Shown piece by piece: positions 35,100-47,632 of a stretch of DNA of 64,000 nucleotides (the first letter of the stretch is position 1; every line of letters starts with the position of its first letter). Location of the stretch: the NCBI RefSeq assembly GCF_008831285.2, contig NC_045150.1, positions 10,926,001 through 10,990,000 on the forward strand, in the 5' to 3' direction. Position numbers and translations under genes: made by a program. The notes below the pieces were generated by a model, which was not told the origin of the DNA, did no database searches, and saw nothing but the letters and a program-made list of their open reading frames with translations. The stretch comes from Nymphaea colorata (Eukaryota; Streptophyta; Magnoliopsida; Nymphaeales; Nymphaeaceae).

Positions 35100-35760
35100 T
35101 GTTGCCCACGCTAGCCAGGGCCAGCAACTGCATACCGACCGAGGAGGGCAGTCCACCACCAGTGGACCAAAGGATTTCCCTCAACCAGTCATTACAACAC
35201 TTGTCTCGTAAGGAAAGGCGAGTATGTTTCAAGCACGGCCAGTGCTTCATGTGTGGAGCCAAATGGGGGTGGCTATATGAGTGTAAGCAGCCGACGACCT
35301 GCTAGAAGAAGCCGAACCAGTGGCTCTTCCAGAGCTGCCAAAGGAGAAGGGCAGAGGTGTGATTGTTACCTCTTCTGTCGCACAACAAGCCCTGTTAAAG
35401 GCAAACTACGGGCAGCCTACACTCTCCATCTCCGTTTTGTGCCCGGCTGTGAGGATAACGCCTGCCAAGGACACCCCAGCAATTGCGGTGAATGTAAAAG
35501 GATATGTCAGCACTGCTGGAGCAGTTTGGCTCGTTCAGGGCTGGTCTACTCAAGCCACCTTGAGTCAGCTGGGGGCTCGAATGGGGGTCAACACTGGAGG
35601 GCCCTTCTGCGCTGCGCTGCCTACAGACATTGGGAAAACAAGGTGCAGGGTCGACAGCTCCATGCAAGCCTGTTTATTTTTGTTGGATAGGGACCAGGCG
35701 TTGAACTTGACAGCCCTCGGTTCAAGTGACTCAGCAAGGATTCCTTTGACCTCCTTGATT
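35100..35760 (+). pseudogene. gag zinc knuckle and protease remnant
   Basis: At 35243-35284 the frame reads CFMCGAKWGWLYEC, close to Ty3-type knuckles of the form C-x2-C-GEKW-xx-H-x-C, but with Tyr where the His ligand should be. About 260 bp downstream, in another frame, VWLVQGWSTQATLSQLG followed by VNTGGPFC resembles the Ty3 protease stretch 'VLVDSGSTHNFIS', with QGW in place of the catalytic DSG. The knuckle is fairly convincing; the protease is tentative. Confidence 0.4.
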
Positions 35761-36996
35761 AAATCAGTAGGATCCTTGAGGAGGGTGGTGAAAGGGTGAC
35801 CGTATACGACTTGGGAACCAGTGGCCCCATCATGAATGCCTTGAGTTTTGAGAGAACCACCTCCAACCAAGGTAAGGGGCCAACCAGTGTGAGGCGAACA
35901 GATGGGCCAAGGCTGCTGAGCTGGCCAAAGAGGACGACTAGCCCACAGTTTAACAAACCACATCAATTCGGGTCAAGTAAAGGGAAGAGAAACAGTTTAG
36001 ATTTCAGCATATGCAGCCACCAAATTCTACTGGATCCACTGGAGTGCATCATGGGCTACAAAGGTGTTCAGGGTGGGATCAACCTCCTACACATAGACCC
36101 TGTAATGCTGCCCTCCCTCAGAAGCATGGATCAGCGGCCTTAGGGGGGTGGCTGATATGTTCCCAGCCACAATCTAGGGTGGCCGCACCTTTGGCAAACT
36201 GCCAAAAGAACGTCTGCAGGGTGTCACCTGAGCCATAGGATGCTGTGAAGGAAATCCCACCGCAAAACACTTTCCCTCCATGTGGCGATCTGCCACTAGA
36301 AGGCATCACGATGAAGGGCATGCTCCAATAGGTTCAATTTCGATGGGCCAAACCTAGACTGATCTACTCTTGTCCACAGCAGCGTAGAGAAGATCAACAC
36401 CTCCATTCCCAAGGTGAAACATTAAAGGGCCATAACAGGCATGTGGGTCGCAAAGGGGACATCAGGGGTCTAACGACTGGGACCAGCAAGGACAGCTATG
36501 ACAACGGGGGACTATGTGAGCTGTGACAAAATTTTGGCTGAGCAAGATTCCTTGCCCCCCACCTGAGCAGCAAGGTACTCTTTTGGTTTCTCACACCAGC
36601 ACACCGAGGAAAATGGCTGCACCATCCTTGGGTGTTGTATCAGGTGGCTCAATCCTGCCCAAGACAATCGACTGAAGATGGCCAGCATGGGGCACGAGTT
36701 GGAAAAAGACGGAGGCATGCCAATGTTCAGTCCTTCTCCTGCCAAAATTCTGTCAAAAGATGACACAACTGGAGGGAGCAGGTTTGGTGAAGAACGAACG
36801 AAGCTGCCCCAAAGGAACAACGCAGCCGCAGCAAGGGCAGGAATGTAGGAAACCAAAACACTATGGCTGCGAAACAACTCCGTCTTCCTTGGGACCCCGA
36901 CAAAAGGCAACACCACTAGAGGAAGCGCTCGTCGTCATGGTGACAGGCGAGACTCAAGGAGCCTGAGAGCAGGCTCCATTTTAAGAGGGGTGCATA

Positions 36997-37457
36997 TGAT
37001 GCGACCCTACCCTTGGCCGGCCAGGATGAAGGGGCAGGGACGATAATGCCGGTGCACAGAGGCATGGCTGAGAGGCTCATCAGTACCGGGCCAGGCAAGG
37101 GCAGCCTCTTGCTTCATTTCCAAAGGGCCTCTCGGTTGCGAAGGAGGTTAACATTGGGCCGACATCAGGCCGGGCGTTAGTTTGAAGCAAGCATCCAACC
37201 ACAGGCGAGCTACAGGCCTTGGGTGTTCAAGAACTTCAACCAGGACGGTCGAAGTCAGCCCAGCACTAGGCCAGATGCATCCAAGAAGAACTCAGCCTTG
37301 TTCGGTTGAGTGAAACTCGTTCAACACCAGTTCTGGGTGGGACACCCTCCTGTTGTGATGCAGGACACAGCCAAACCATGTTGACACAGCCAGAATCTCT
37401 CCATGCATGACGTGTGGGACACTAGGTGACACAAGCCTCCTAGACACAGGTTTGAAA
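36997..37457 (+). repeat. 5' part of a Ty3-like LTR
   Basis: Begins TGATGCGACCC, which is the near-complement of the LTR end (GGGTCGCAGCA) inferred at 47649 in the inverted copy, as expected of LTR terminal repeats. It matches 44751-45000 from position 213 onward, and it matches the first part of the LTR at 47649-50565 in reverse orientation. It is cut off before the TATA box. Confidence 0.55.
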
Positions 37458-37639
37458 ATTTCAATCCAAAGTTTAGATATTAATATAGCATCGATACCTT
37501 TTGATGGGATTTAGGCCATTGTATTTAAATTCATTTATATTTGTTATTTTATTTATGCACATGTAACAGTGAGTTCTGCTTCTATGATATCTGCAATTTG
37601 AGTACGATTTGTTTCGAATTTTAAGGATTGAAAAGAAAC

Positions 37640-38419
37640 TATTATGATTGTTCTAGGTTGCATCGATTTAGACCTTGCATTTAGGGAGTCGTCCCCACTT
37701 GAATTAACAGATGAAAGTTCTCATGAGGATAAGCAGAACTTTGAACGATGGGAGCGCTCAAACCGCATGTGTCTAATGATCATGAAGAAATCAATCCCAG
37801 AAAATTTTAGGGGTTGATTACTGAAAAGGCTAGTGCCAATGCGTTCCATGAAGAAATTGAAAAGTGTTTTGCTAAAAACGAAGAGGCTGAAACAAATACT
37901 CTTTTGAGTAAACTTGTGATGCTGAAATATAAAGGCAAGGAGAACATACAAGAGCACATTATGGAAATGTCTCATCTTGCTACAAAACTACAGCTATTAG
38001 GTTTGAAATTACTTGAAGATTTCATAGTGCATATGGTTCTCCTTTCTCTTCCACCACAATATAGACAATTTAAAATTAGTTATAACTATCAGAAAGAGAA
38101 ATAGACTCTTAATGAGCTCATTTTGCACTATGTGAAAGAAGAGGAGAGATTGAAGCATGATAAGACAGAAAGTGCTCACTTGGCTACTACGCATAAAAGT
38201 AAGAAAAGAACGACTATTAAGGAAGTTGCAGTTGACAATTCATCCATTAAGAAACAGAAGAAGCATAAGGAAGGTAAATCAGGCTGCTTCCTTTGCAAGG
38301 GTGAAGGTCATATGAAGAAGGATTGTACCAAGTATCATGCATGGTGTGAAAGGAAAGGTACTCTTCTCACTTTGGTTTGTTCTGAGGTTAATTTAATTAA
38401 AGTACCCAGACACACTTGA
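37640..38419 (+). pseudogene. copia gag with CCHC knuckle
   Basis: The frame starts near LDLAFRESSPLELTD and continues with FERWERSNRMCLMIMKKSIP. A shift at about 37812 moves it to the next frame (ITEKASANAFHEEIEKCF), and a stop follows at about 38102. The knuckle CFLCKGEGHMKKDC at 38285-38326 keeps the full C-x2-C-x4-H-x4-C pattern. Gag packages the element RNA. The reading ends with a TGA at 38417-38419, immediately before the protease. Confidence 0.8.
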
Positions 38420-40060
38420 TGGGTAGATTCGAGGGATAATACTCACATAAGTGTTTCTATGCAAGGCAACCTAAATTGTCAGACGCCTAATGATGCTGAA
38501 AGATTCGTTTATGTGGGTGATGGCAAGAAGGCGAAAGTTGAAGCCATAGTAGATTTTCGGTTGTTGTTAAAGACTGGTTGTTATTTAAATTTGACAGAAA
38601 CTTATGTAGTACCATCTTTTAGACGGAATTTGATTTCTATTTTCTTGTTGGACAAATTTGGTTATTATTATTTATGTGAAAGAAGTAAATTTAAGTTGTT
38701 TCTGCACTCAAATTTGATTGTCACTAGTTCTTTGTCTGGTATCGATAACGTCCTCTATTTTCTTGATAGAGGTTGCTTCATATCATGAAACCTTGCATGT
38801 TACGTCTAGTCGTACTAAAAAAAAATTAGTCAATGAGAATTATGCTATGTTGTGGCATAGGTGCTTAGGACATATCTCTGAAATAAGGATCAAAAAGCTT
38901 ATGTCAAATGGAATTCTCAAATCTCTTGATTTTATAGACTTTAATGTTTGCATTGAATGTATAAAGGAAAACGAACAAACATTAAGAAAACAATTACAAA
39001 TATAGCTTCAGACGTCTTAGAACTGATTCATACATATGTTTGTGGTTCATTCCTTACGGTTTGTTGGAATGAACAACAATATTTTATCACGTTCATGGAT
39101 GATTATTCTCGTTATGGTTACTTGTATTTGATTCATCACAAGTCCCATCCATAGACATTTTCAAATCATTTAAAGCCGAAGTTGATAATCAACTAGGCAA
39201 AATGTTTAAAACCCTTAGATTTGACTGAATACTATGGTAGATTTGATGGATCATGTGAACAACGTCTAGGCCCTTTCGCTAAGTACCTAGAGGAATGCGG
39301 TATAGTCCCTCGATACACCATGCTAGGTTCTCCTAGAATGAATGGTGTAGTTGAAAGACGAAATCAGACTCTTATGGATATGGTGAGAAGTATGATAAAT
39401 CATTCTACCTGACCGGAGTCCCTCTGGGGAGATACATTAAAGACTGCAGCTTATATTATCAATAGAGTGCCATCAAAAGCACTAACGAAAACCCCATATG
39501 AATTATGGATAGGCAAAATGCATAATATGAAGCACTTTTATGTTTGGGGATGTAGTGCTGAAGCGAGGCCATATAAGCCAAATGGAAGGAAACTGGACTC
39601 TAAGATGGTTAGCTGTTATTTTGTTGGATATTCAGAAATATCAAGGGGTTATAAGTTTTATAATCCAATCAGTAAGTCTTTCTTTGAAATGGTAAATGTC
39701 CATTTCTATGAGGATATTGAGTTTGGGGGAGGTGATAAGGTTAGACGTATTGCCTTTGAAGAGGGATCTGAGTTTACTCATAGAGATGTTGTAAGCAATA
39801 GTCAGGTGTTTATTCCTGCCATTGTCCCATCAACAAATTCAAAAGAAGGTAATGATGAGGGTCTCCTTATTCAAACCACTGAAGAACAAACTCAACAACC
39901 TCAAGAAATTCAAGTAGAGGTGCCACTGAGGAGATCCACTAGAAAGAGGAGAAACACAATTTCAAATGATTTTGTCTATCTCCAAGAACATGATGTTGAT
40001 ATGAGCTTAATGGAAGATGATCCTATTAACTTCCAGCAAGCAAGCGATAAAGAGTTCTAA
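38420..40060 (+). pseudogene. copia protease and integrase region
   Basis: The protease site reads VDSRDNTH where DSG-A/S-TH is expected, so the Gly of the catalytic triad is lost. The integrase HHCC finger is visible around LWHRCLGHISEIRIKKLMSN with CIEC at its end. The first catalytic Asp of the core is replaced (IHTYVCGSF; the family has IHTDVCGPF). DDYSRYGYLYLI and GSPRMNGVVERRNQTL, which includes the catalytic Glu, are preserved, but a stop and a frameshift lie between them (39150-39225). The C-terminal segment from 39467 is a clean 197-codon frame. The domain would integrate element DNA; here it is inactive. Confidence 0.8.
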
Positions 40061-40069
40061 ATCTCATAA

Positions 40070-41586
40070 GTGAATAGAAGCCACGAATGAGGAAATAAAG
40101 TCCATGATGGATAATGACGTATGGGACATTGTTCTCTTGCCTGAAGGTGTGAAACCCATTGGCTGTAAATGGATATTTAAAACCAAGAGGTATTCATTAA
40201 GAAACATCGAAAGGTATAAGGCACGTCTTGTCGCAAAGGGCTTTACTCAAAAGGAAGACATTGATTATACAAAGACTTCCTCTCTAGTTTCGTCGAAAGA
40301 CTCTTTCAGGACCATAATAGCACTTGTGGCTCATTTTGACTTAGAGCTCCATCAAATCGATGTAAAGACAACATTTCTAAATAGAGACATTGATGAAATG
40401 ATATATATGGTGCAACAAGAAAACTTTGTTTCAGGGGATGCAAAAAAAATAGTCTACAAACTCAAGAAATTCATCTATCGGCTAAAGCAAGCTTCCCATT
40501 AAAGGTATTACAAATTTCATCAAGTTATAGTTTCATTTGGTTTCGAGACTAATATGGTTGATGAATGTGTATACCAAAAGTTCAGTGGAGGTAAATCTTT
40601 TTTGTTTTATATGTCGATGATACATTGCTGACAAGTAATGATGTGAGTATATTGCATGAAATTAAAAAAATTTTGTCAACAAAGTTTGACATAAAAGATC
40701 TTGGTGATGCATTTTTTTGTATTCGGGATCCAGATATTTTGAGATTGTTCTCGGAATATTCTTGGATTATCACAAAAGACCTACATTGATAAGGTGCTTC
40801 AGCGATATGACAAGAAAGATTGCGAACCAGGAGATACACCAATTGCTAGAGGAGACAAGTTTAGTCTCAAGCAGTGCCCTAAAAATGAACTTGAATATAA
40901 AGAAATGAAAACGATTCCCTATTCATCTATTGCGGAAAGCCTTATGTATGCTCAAGTTTGTAATCGTCCGGATATTGCATTTATCATAGGAATGTTAGGC
41001 AGATACTTAAGTAATCCTGGTATGGATCATTGAAAAGTAGCCAAGAGAGTATTGAGATACTTACAAATAACAAAAGATTTTATGCTCACATACAATAAGT
41101 CAAACCAGTTGGAGATCATTGGGTATTCAGATTCTAACTTTGCTGGGTGCCAAGACAATAAAAAGTCTACTCCAGGCTATGTATTTCTATTGGCTGGAGG
41201 AGTTATCTTATGGGAAAGTATCAAACAAACACTAGTAGCTACTTCAACCATGGCAGCAGAATTCATAGGATGTTACGAGGCATTGAATCATGTTTTGTGG
41301 TTGTGAAATTTTATCACTGGGCTGCGTATTATGAATGGTGTAGAAAGAAACTAAGGTTATTGTGTGACAATAATTCAGCAGTTATGTACTCTAATAACAG
41401 CCGCAGTTTGTCAAAGTCGAAACACATTGACCTTATAGAGGTCAGGTGAATGGTCAGGTGTTTTTAGAGCATATTGAGACAAACTCTATGATTGCGTATC
41501 CGCTTACTAAAGGTTTAACACCTAAGGTCTTTCACAAGTATGTTGATCGTATAGAGGTTTTATCCTTGGATAATGTGCTGGTGTAA
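40070..41586 (+). pseudogene. copia reverse transcriptase and RNase H
   Basis: 40104-40502 holds KPIGCKWIFKTK, RYKARLVAKGFTQ and LELHQIDVKTTFLNRDIDE, the N-terminal RT blocks. A stop follows RLKQASH. The active-site motif YVDD is intact at 40610-40621 but lies in another frame. RNase H blocks follow: GYSDSNFAGC at about 41130, STMAAEFIGCYEALNHVLWL to a stop at about 41304, and SKSKHIDLIEVR. The C-terminal PLTKGLTPKVFHKYVDR ends near 41586. At least five disruptions are visible. Confidence 0.85.
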
Positions 41587-41667
41587 TGATAGTTTGTATT
41601 TTGTTTGCTCTTATGTATATACACATGTTCAGTTTTCTGTAGAATATAGTTTAAAGTTCTTTGGTTC

Positions 41668-41767
41668 NNNNNNNNNNNNNNNNNNNNNNNNNNNNNNNNN
41701 NNNNNNNNNNNNNNNNNNNNNNNNNNNNNNNNNNNNNNNNNNNNNNNNNNNNNNNNNNNNNNNNNNN
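41668..41767. other. assembly gap, 100 N
   Basis: Exactly 100 N. The left flank is the end of the copia element and the right flank starts abruptly inside segment A. The true distance is unknown. Confidence 0.98.
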
Positions 41768-41958
41768 AAAAATCAAATTCTAGGTTTTAAAAATACATAT
41801 ATATACACTCAATCAGCCTGATTTCAAATTTTTAATTGGCTAAATCTTGTAGTTTTGAGCCATCAAGATTCAATGTTGGAAGCAATCTCCTTTAGATTAG
41901 CTTAAGGATGTGACCCTTAACCTAATCTTGAAAGAATAATAGCCATTTTCATATGGGA

Positions 41959-42015
<57 letters not shown>

Positions 42016-42018
42016 TTC

Positions 42019-42077
<59 letters not shown>

Positions 42078-44750
42078 TTCGTATATATACGTAAATGTTG
42101 CTTTTTGAATTAAAAAGATTGAGTGAAGGGCCACACAACACATGAACAGTGATAGTTTGTGGCTGGGATTTTTACATCAAAGGGGTTGAAGGCATGGCTT
42201 CTAACCTCCTTGACCACCTCTCTCAAAAGAAACTACAGAAAATTACGAGAAATATAGATTGAAATCGAAGAAGATCAGTGGATCATCTCAACCAATTATT
42301 CATTATGTAAGGGTGGATCTCATCTATAATAATGAATCCGTCCCTAATAAGCTTATGAGAAGGGAAAATGCATGCATTGCAACATTTAAATAAAAATTCT
42401 GTCTCATTTGGAGACTAGCTCAACCAACCAGAAAAAGAGCAGTGGCAGTGGTGTTCTCGGATCTGCGGCAGAGGTGGAGCCTGCTCAGGAAGAGCTTGCC
42501 GGTGGTGAGGTTTTTGTGGGCGGTGATGGGGTAGCTAGCATCCCACGATTCATCAGGAAGCTTGTTGGAGTGATGTGTGGGTTGCTCAAAGAGTGGCTCC
42601 TCTCATTGGGAGAGATCCACCTGTGGGTGGTAGAGATGCGACCTTGGACTGATAGCTATGGCAGTGTTTGGATGGGCAGTGGAATTCAGGCAATGGTCAC
42701 CGGTTTCAAGTGGGGCACTGCCTCCACACAAATAGTTCAGAACAAGAACGAGACAACATTAATGCAGGAATAAATGAACTTATTAAATAAGGGAGAGAAA
42801 GTAGAGGGTGCCATGTTGACATGGAAGGACGTGATGCTGATGTGGTGCCAAGGTGGAAGGTGTCGGGGCTAACTAGGCTAGAGCCTGCACGAAGAAAGGC
42901 CAGCTTAAGGAGCTAGCACCGCATGGACTGGCTGGGGCTAGTGCCTTGAGCAAGTGACTGGGAGAGGAGCACGGCCCTTGGTTTGGATGGGCCAATAATG
43001 GCAACGTAGGTTGTCGATGGCAGGGAGTGTGTGTGTCCTAAGAAGCTAGTTGGGTCAAACCTCTGGTGGCATGTTGCTATAGTGGCTGATCCACGGTGAC
43101 CAGATCAGTCTGAGTCATCCTAGAAGCTAGGCTGATTGCCTAGGGCAGCAAATCAGCCCTCTAAGTGATCAAATGTGGTAAAAAAAAAGGATGAATTTGG
43201 ATCAGCTGGCATACCCATGTCATGTGGCAATCTCTGGGGTCTGCTAGTGGCATCCTTGGGCACTGGGCTTGTTGTACATGGCATTGGGCAGGTCGGGCCC
43301 TAGCTATTTATTGGCCAGGTTGCCTTTATGCACCCCAACTTCCCTCCCTAGTTGGCAAAGGGCGCCAAGGTGGAGGGCATTAATAGTTCCATGCAGAATT
43401 TGGGGTGATGTCTAGTCCACTATGGAGGAGCCTGGCAAATTTTGAAATGAGAAACTGCCTGTGGGGCCTTTGCACATCCCAAGCCATGGGTGGCCCTGTC
43501 TTTGATGTCAACTAATTTTATGTGACATTATTTTATACTTCTTGCTCCTTTTCCTATCCACCAAAAGTAGGAGTGGTCATGTTCACTTATGTGAGTACGT
43601 ATCTTTCTCTTGCTCTCATTCACTTGTGTGACTAAATTACTAAGTTGACAAATACCTACACTCTCTGAGTTTCGCAAGGTGACCGCCTTGTTCATAAGTC
43701 CTGCAACATGTAAAGAATCTCGAGTCATGCCTATTCAGGTACTAAGGTCTCAGATTGTGAAAGCATGGCATGTGTTTGAGAGAGAGAGAGAGATTTCTAA
43801 ATCCACGTAAATGTTGTGTTTGCAAGTTTAATTCTAACTAGAACAGGATAATCTTGCGTAACCAAGAAGAATGAGGTAATTATACATCATGCAATCACAT
43901 GATTTAAGACCTTGTTGTCTTTTATTTGGTATTTAAAATATTTGTGACTTGTTTTTTTCTGTTGATTAAGAACACAAACTTTATATTTGCATTGTTAAAA
44001 TTAGTTTGTAATGACAGCACAAAGTTAACTTCTGTTGTTCTTCATTTTTATGTTTCTTCATGCATTGGGGAACATTGACCATGTGAAGTCAACTTACCCA
44101 ATTCACTAGCCCACCGTTTGCATTAGTTCTTGTAGTGCATTTTCAAGTAGTCCTCCTTGGAATGCTGGACTATGACCCCATATGCTTATTTTTCAGCCTT
44201 TGGCATTCATTTTCTTTCCATGTAGCCCACCATTTTCTTAACCTAAACATGCAACTTTTGCAGAACTTGGCAAACTCGACCTCCGAACTGGCTCCTTCAC
44301 TTTGAGACAAATTAAAGTAGCGACATTGAACTTCGATGCTGTTGACATGGGGAACTTTTCTTTGTAAAATCTCTAGGGTAGTTAGTTTGTCATTGCTGTG
44401 GATGTGTATGTGCAATGTTTAGATATTAACTATTCCTTATTTATGTGTATTGAGTCTATTGACTAAGTTTTCATTCCTAGTGATACAAGAAGAATGTAGG
44501 TGAAACCAAGTAAATAGGCTACTGAGTGAGGCCTACTTTGTGGACGGTACCAACGTTTCTTTGAGAAGCCTTCCTCTAATTATGATTTTGAGTCAAGCAA
44601 ACCCCCCCCCCCTAAAAACTGTTTTTTAGAGGGACAAGTTGTTTTTACATGTATATTGTATAATTCTCATTTTAACCATATGTAGGTAACAAACCAAAAA
44701 GAAAATCTTGAAAATTAGTGTTATCTTCTCAGCGGTTCTACTACTTTTTT
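41768..44750. repeat. segment A, second copy
   Basis: Equivalent to 28214-31184. Indels relative to the first copy include a missing block near 43588 (between short TCAT repeats), a missing block near 43945 (between TTTGTGA repeats) and an added CCCATATGC stretch near 44176. The microsatellite is longer here, with two TA+CA blocks. After 44750 it switches to Ty3-like LTR sequence at a CTAC microhomology. Confidence 0.8.
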
Positions 44751-45500
44751 GCTACAGGCCTTGGGTGTTCAAGAACTTCAACCAGGACGGCCGAAGTCGG
44801 CCCAGCACTAGGCCAGATGCATCCAAGAAGAACTCAGCCTTGTTCGGTTGAGTGAAACTCGTTCAACACCAGTTCTGGGTGGGACACCCTCCTGTTGTGA
44901 TGCAGGACACAGCCAAACCATGTTGGCACAGCCAGAATCTCTCCATGCGTGAGGTGTGGGACACTAGGTCACACAAGCCTCCTAGACACAGGTCTGAAAC
45001 ATGTACCACGGGCCAGGTTTTGGTAGTTTATAAATCCAAAGCTCGGACCAACACTTCCTTTTTGTGCTAGATCATCGTAATGGCTTAGGCTTACCCCTGC
45101 CGGTTTTTGGTAAGACTTGGGACAAGATGACCAAATCAGCTACATTAATGTTCTATCAAACCGGTTCGACCAGAAGGGCACTAGTGGTAAGGCATTAGCC
45201 TCCTGTCCCCTGACGCTTCAACTTTCAGTGGACTGCAGGAGTTTTCAGGTGACTGGATGACAGCTATGATGATTTTCGCCAAGGAAGGTACACCTCGGCA
45301 CCAACGGTCTACCCTCGCTGATCGGGCAATGTGTTCAACTATAGCAACAACACACAGCGGCTGGAAAACGGTGACTATAGGGCATCGGGCGAGCCGCGAC
45401 GGTCAGCAACAACTGGCAATTACGGAATGATGGCGGGGTTCTCCATCGAACGGTAAGGGAGACCGGCAATCTGTTGCCCCACCCTGTCCAACAGCATCAC
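44751..45500 (+). mobile_element. Ty3-like LTR fragment, plus orientation
   Basis: Starts at a point equal to LTR position 213 (compare 37209) and continues past where the first copy was cut. It includes a TATAAAT at 45029-45035 in a context (TTTATAAATCCAAAGCTC) shared with the inverted LTR. Homology weakens after about 45.2 kb, and by 45.55 kb the sequence is internal gag DNA of the opposite strand. The boundary between the two is not resolved. Confidence 0.5.
45029..45035 (+). promoter_or_regulatory. LTR TATA box
   Basis: TATAAAT within TTTATAAATCCAAAGCTC. The inverted LTR carries the same block, supporting a conserved LTR promoter. Confidence 0.45.
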
Positions 45501-45549
45501 CCAACCATCGCTGAATCGGTAGAGCTCTAACACAGCACAACCTACATTT

Positions 45550-47632
45550 GCCACTCCTTAGGAGTCAATGTTGTAGTGACTGGTTGAGGGCATTCCTTGG
45601 GTCCACTGGTGGTGGAATGCCCTCCTCGGTTGGTATGCAGTCGCTGGCCGCTAGCGTGGGCAACATCGACTGCATTTTCTACTTGAAAAGACCAACCTGG
45701 GTTCTCTTTCCCTGTTCCAGCTCAAAATCTAGGCAGTGTCCTGCCGGGCGTGAGTCCAGTTCTCCTCCTTTGTCATGACAACTTCATGCTTTCAGTGTGT
45801 CAGAGAATACACTGCGTCACCACCCTCAAGTTCTGCCCAAGGTTCAGTTCTCTCCAATGCTGGCCGCATGGGAATTTCAGCCTCCTGGTCCGTGTACTCT
45901 CCCTGGAGGCATTGCGCGGGCTTGACCCCCCACTGCACATTGGCCATCGTGGTCTAGTTCAACAAGACCCGTAGTTGCTCCTCAAGGCGACTCATAGTGA
46001 TATTACACTCCTTTGCCCAAGCTATATATCTAGTTATCGAGGTCGAATTGGAGCTGTCCTCTTCGGCGTGTGGCCAAAGTTTCCCCTTGGTCTCATTCTC
46101 CATTAGCAGAGCACGTGTAGGACAGCTCCCTGTTCGCAGCTGATCAGTCAAGAAAGGTGCACAAACAAGGGATTGTCTAGATTGCCAAACTTCACCTTGC
46201 TGCTCCCTATCATGGCTTTCCACCGCATGCCTCCCCCATGCATTCTGGCTGTAGAAGGTGGAACCACGTTGGTGTAGCTTCATGCTGCCCCCCAATATTT
46301 GACTGGGCCAGACCTTTGTTGCTAAAAGACCCCCAATGGTCAGTCGCTGCACCATGTTGGTCGTGGTAGATAGCTTGGTCCTGGTTGGTTCGGCTCTCCC
46401 AGCTCGAGTACCAGCAAGACCAAAATTCCTCCTTGTCGCCAGTTGTGCGGTGCCGTCCTATTGGTATCTGTGTTGTGTCCCGCTCCTTTGTGCGCCAATA
46501 GTCGTAGCCGACCTCTGACTTCACGTCCTGGGTCGAGCACTGCCAATCCTCAGTAGCATAGTGCCAACCCTCATGGCAGGCAGAGCTCCTATGCCTGTCA
46601 TTGGAAACACAAGCCAAGTGGCGCTGGTCGACTTCAGCCTACTAGCCCCACTCCTTGTGCATATTGGGGCACATCTTATCCGCCTTGCGATGGTCATTTT
46701 CTGCGTTGTAGCCTTCTTCGCCCTAGTCTGTAGAGTTTGTGCGGCTGCGGCCTTCGTCCAGCCAGGGTTCTCCTATGTTGTGGGTTGACCCAGACCTGTG
46801 GTTTGTTGGAGCATAGGCCGAGCCTTTCTCATGGGGACAATAACGAATGTTTTTGTAGCTGACACTATCACTCTATCTATAACATCCTCTATTTATTTCA
46901 GGTTCCTCCTAGGTCCGAGAGCTTTCTAGTTGTTCATACTCATGAGCATACGGCTGAGGGTGACTGCGGCCTTCCCCGGGTTGGCCATAGCCATTGTAGG
47001 ACTCAGCCGTGGGGTGATCCTATTTGGTACTCAATTCCAGGTCAGCATTGGATCTGCCTTCAATGAGAGCGATAAACTCATCTCACCAACCACAGAAACC
47101 GTACGCCGAATGGCACAGCTTTTCTTCAGTCTACTGAAACCGGCCTGTCATCCACCCCTCCCCCTTACTCTGTGTAGGGTCTCCATACGAGCTTGCGGTA
47201 GTCGGCAGCTTCTCTCTTCTTGCGGCTGGTACTCCAAGGAGCTCCACTCCTGCGGTTCCTCGTGCTCCCAAGGGTCAGTCTGATCATCCCAGCTTGGATT
47301 GACCACCCTTTTCCATTGGATCAGAACACCTTATTTTCGTCCAGCACCTTTCTATAATTGCTCGTTATTTTTTTTTTTTTGCTACGGCCGACACATCGGT
47401 TTACTCTGTTTGCTGCACCAGTTAGCTACATCCATCAGGAAAATGCAGAGATTTTCAGATCGTACCTACAGCAGAAACCGCCATGCCAGTTTTCTTCAAT
47501 AGTTACGAGACCATATGAGAAATCTCATGCCAAACTAAGGTCTGTAACCCCAGACAATACTAAGATCACTTCCCCGAACTGTACCTGAACAAATGGGCAC
47601 TAAACTGCGGTAGCCAGATGTACTCCGAGGTG
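45550..47632 (-). mobile_element. Ty3-like element, leader and gag region
   Basis: On the minus strand this runs from just after the primer-binding site towards gag. The last 350 bp (45550-45900) align with 34890-35200 of the plus-strand copy up to the start of the zinc knuckle, where similarity ends. An open frame at 45954-46355 ends ITMSRLEEQLRVLLN, suggesting a coiled gag segment. Overlapping frames indicate frameshifts. No pol domain follows. Confidence 0.45.

Larger units (their letters stand above)
34900..37457 (+). mobile_element. truncated Ty3-like LTR retrotransposon
   Basis: The internal part starts abruptly at about 34.9 kb, within gag. It carries a degraded zinc knuckle, a possible protease remnant, and a segment equal to the 3' internal end of the minus-strand relative (SARRHGD motif), but no reverse transcriptase or RNase H was recognised in the 2.1 kb. 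The purine-rich GAGGGGTGCATA precedes an LTR start TGATGCGACCC at 36997. Only about 460 bp of LTR remain before the sequence changes at 37457. Its relative lies inverted at 45.5-51.5 kb. Whether it was an internally deleted non-autonomous form or decayed later is unknown. Confidence 0.55.
37458..41667 (+). mobile_element. degenerate Ty1/copia retrotransposon
   Basis: All copia domains follow in the right order: gag with CCHC knuckle, protease, integrase, reverse transcriptase, RNase H. They are broken by many stops and frameshifts. No primer-binding site or intact 5' LTR was found in the 180 bp before gag. The 3' end runs into the assembly gap, so a 3' LTR may be missing only from the assembly. 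The left boundary is where the Ty3-like LTR homology stops. Confidence 0.85.

Noticed and set aside
41573-41821. Open frame running through the N gap
   Set aside because: Unknown bases carry no stop; the frame is an artefact.
28214-44750. Segment A as the LTR pair of one giant retrotransposon
   Set aside because: No TG...CA ends, no primer site or polypurine tract at the borders, and the two copies diverge into unrelated sequence without a target duplication.
46340-47502. Several plus-strand frames across the Ty3-like region
   Set aside because: Shadows of the minus-strand element; the primer-binding site fixes the orientation.
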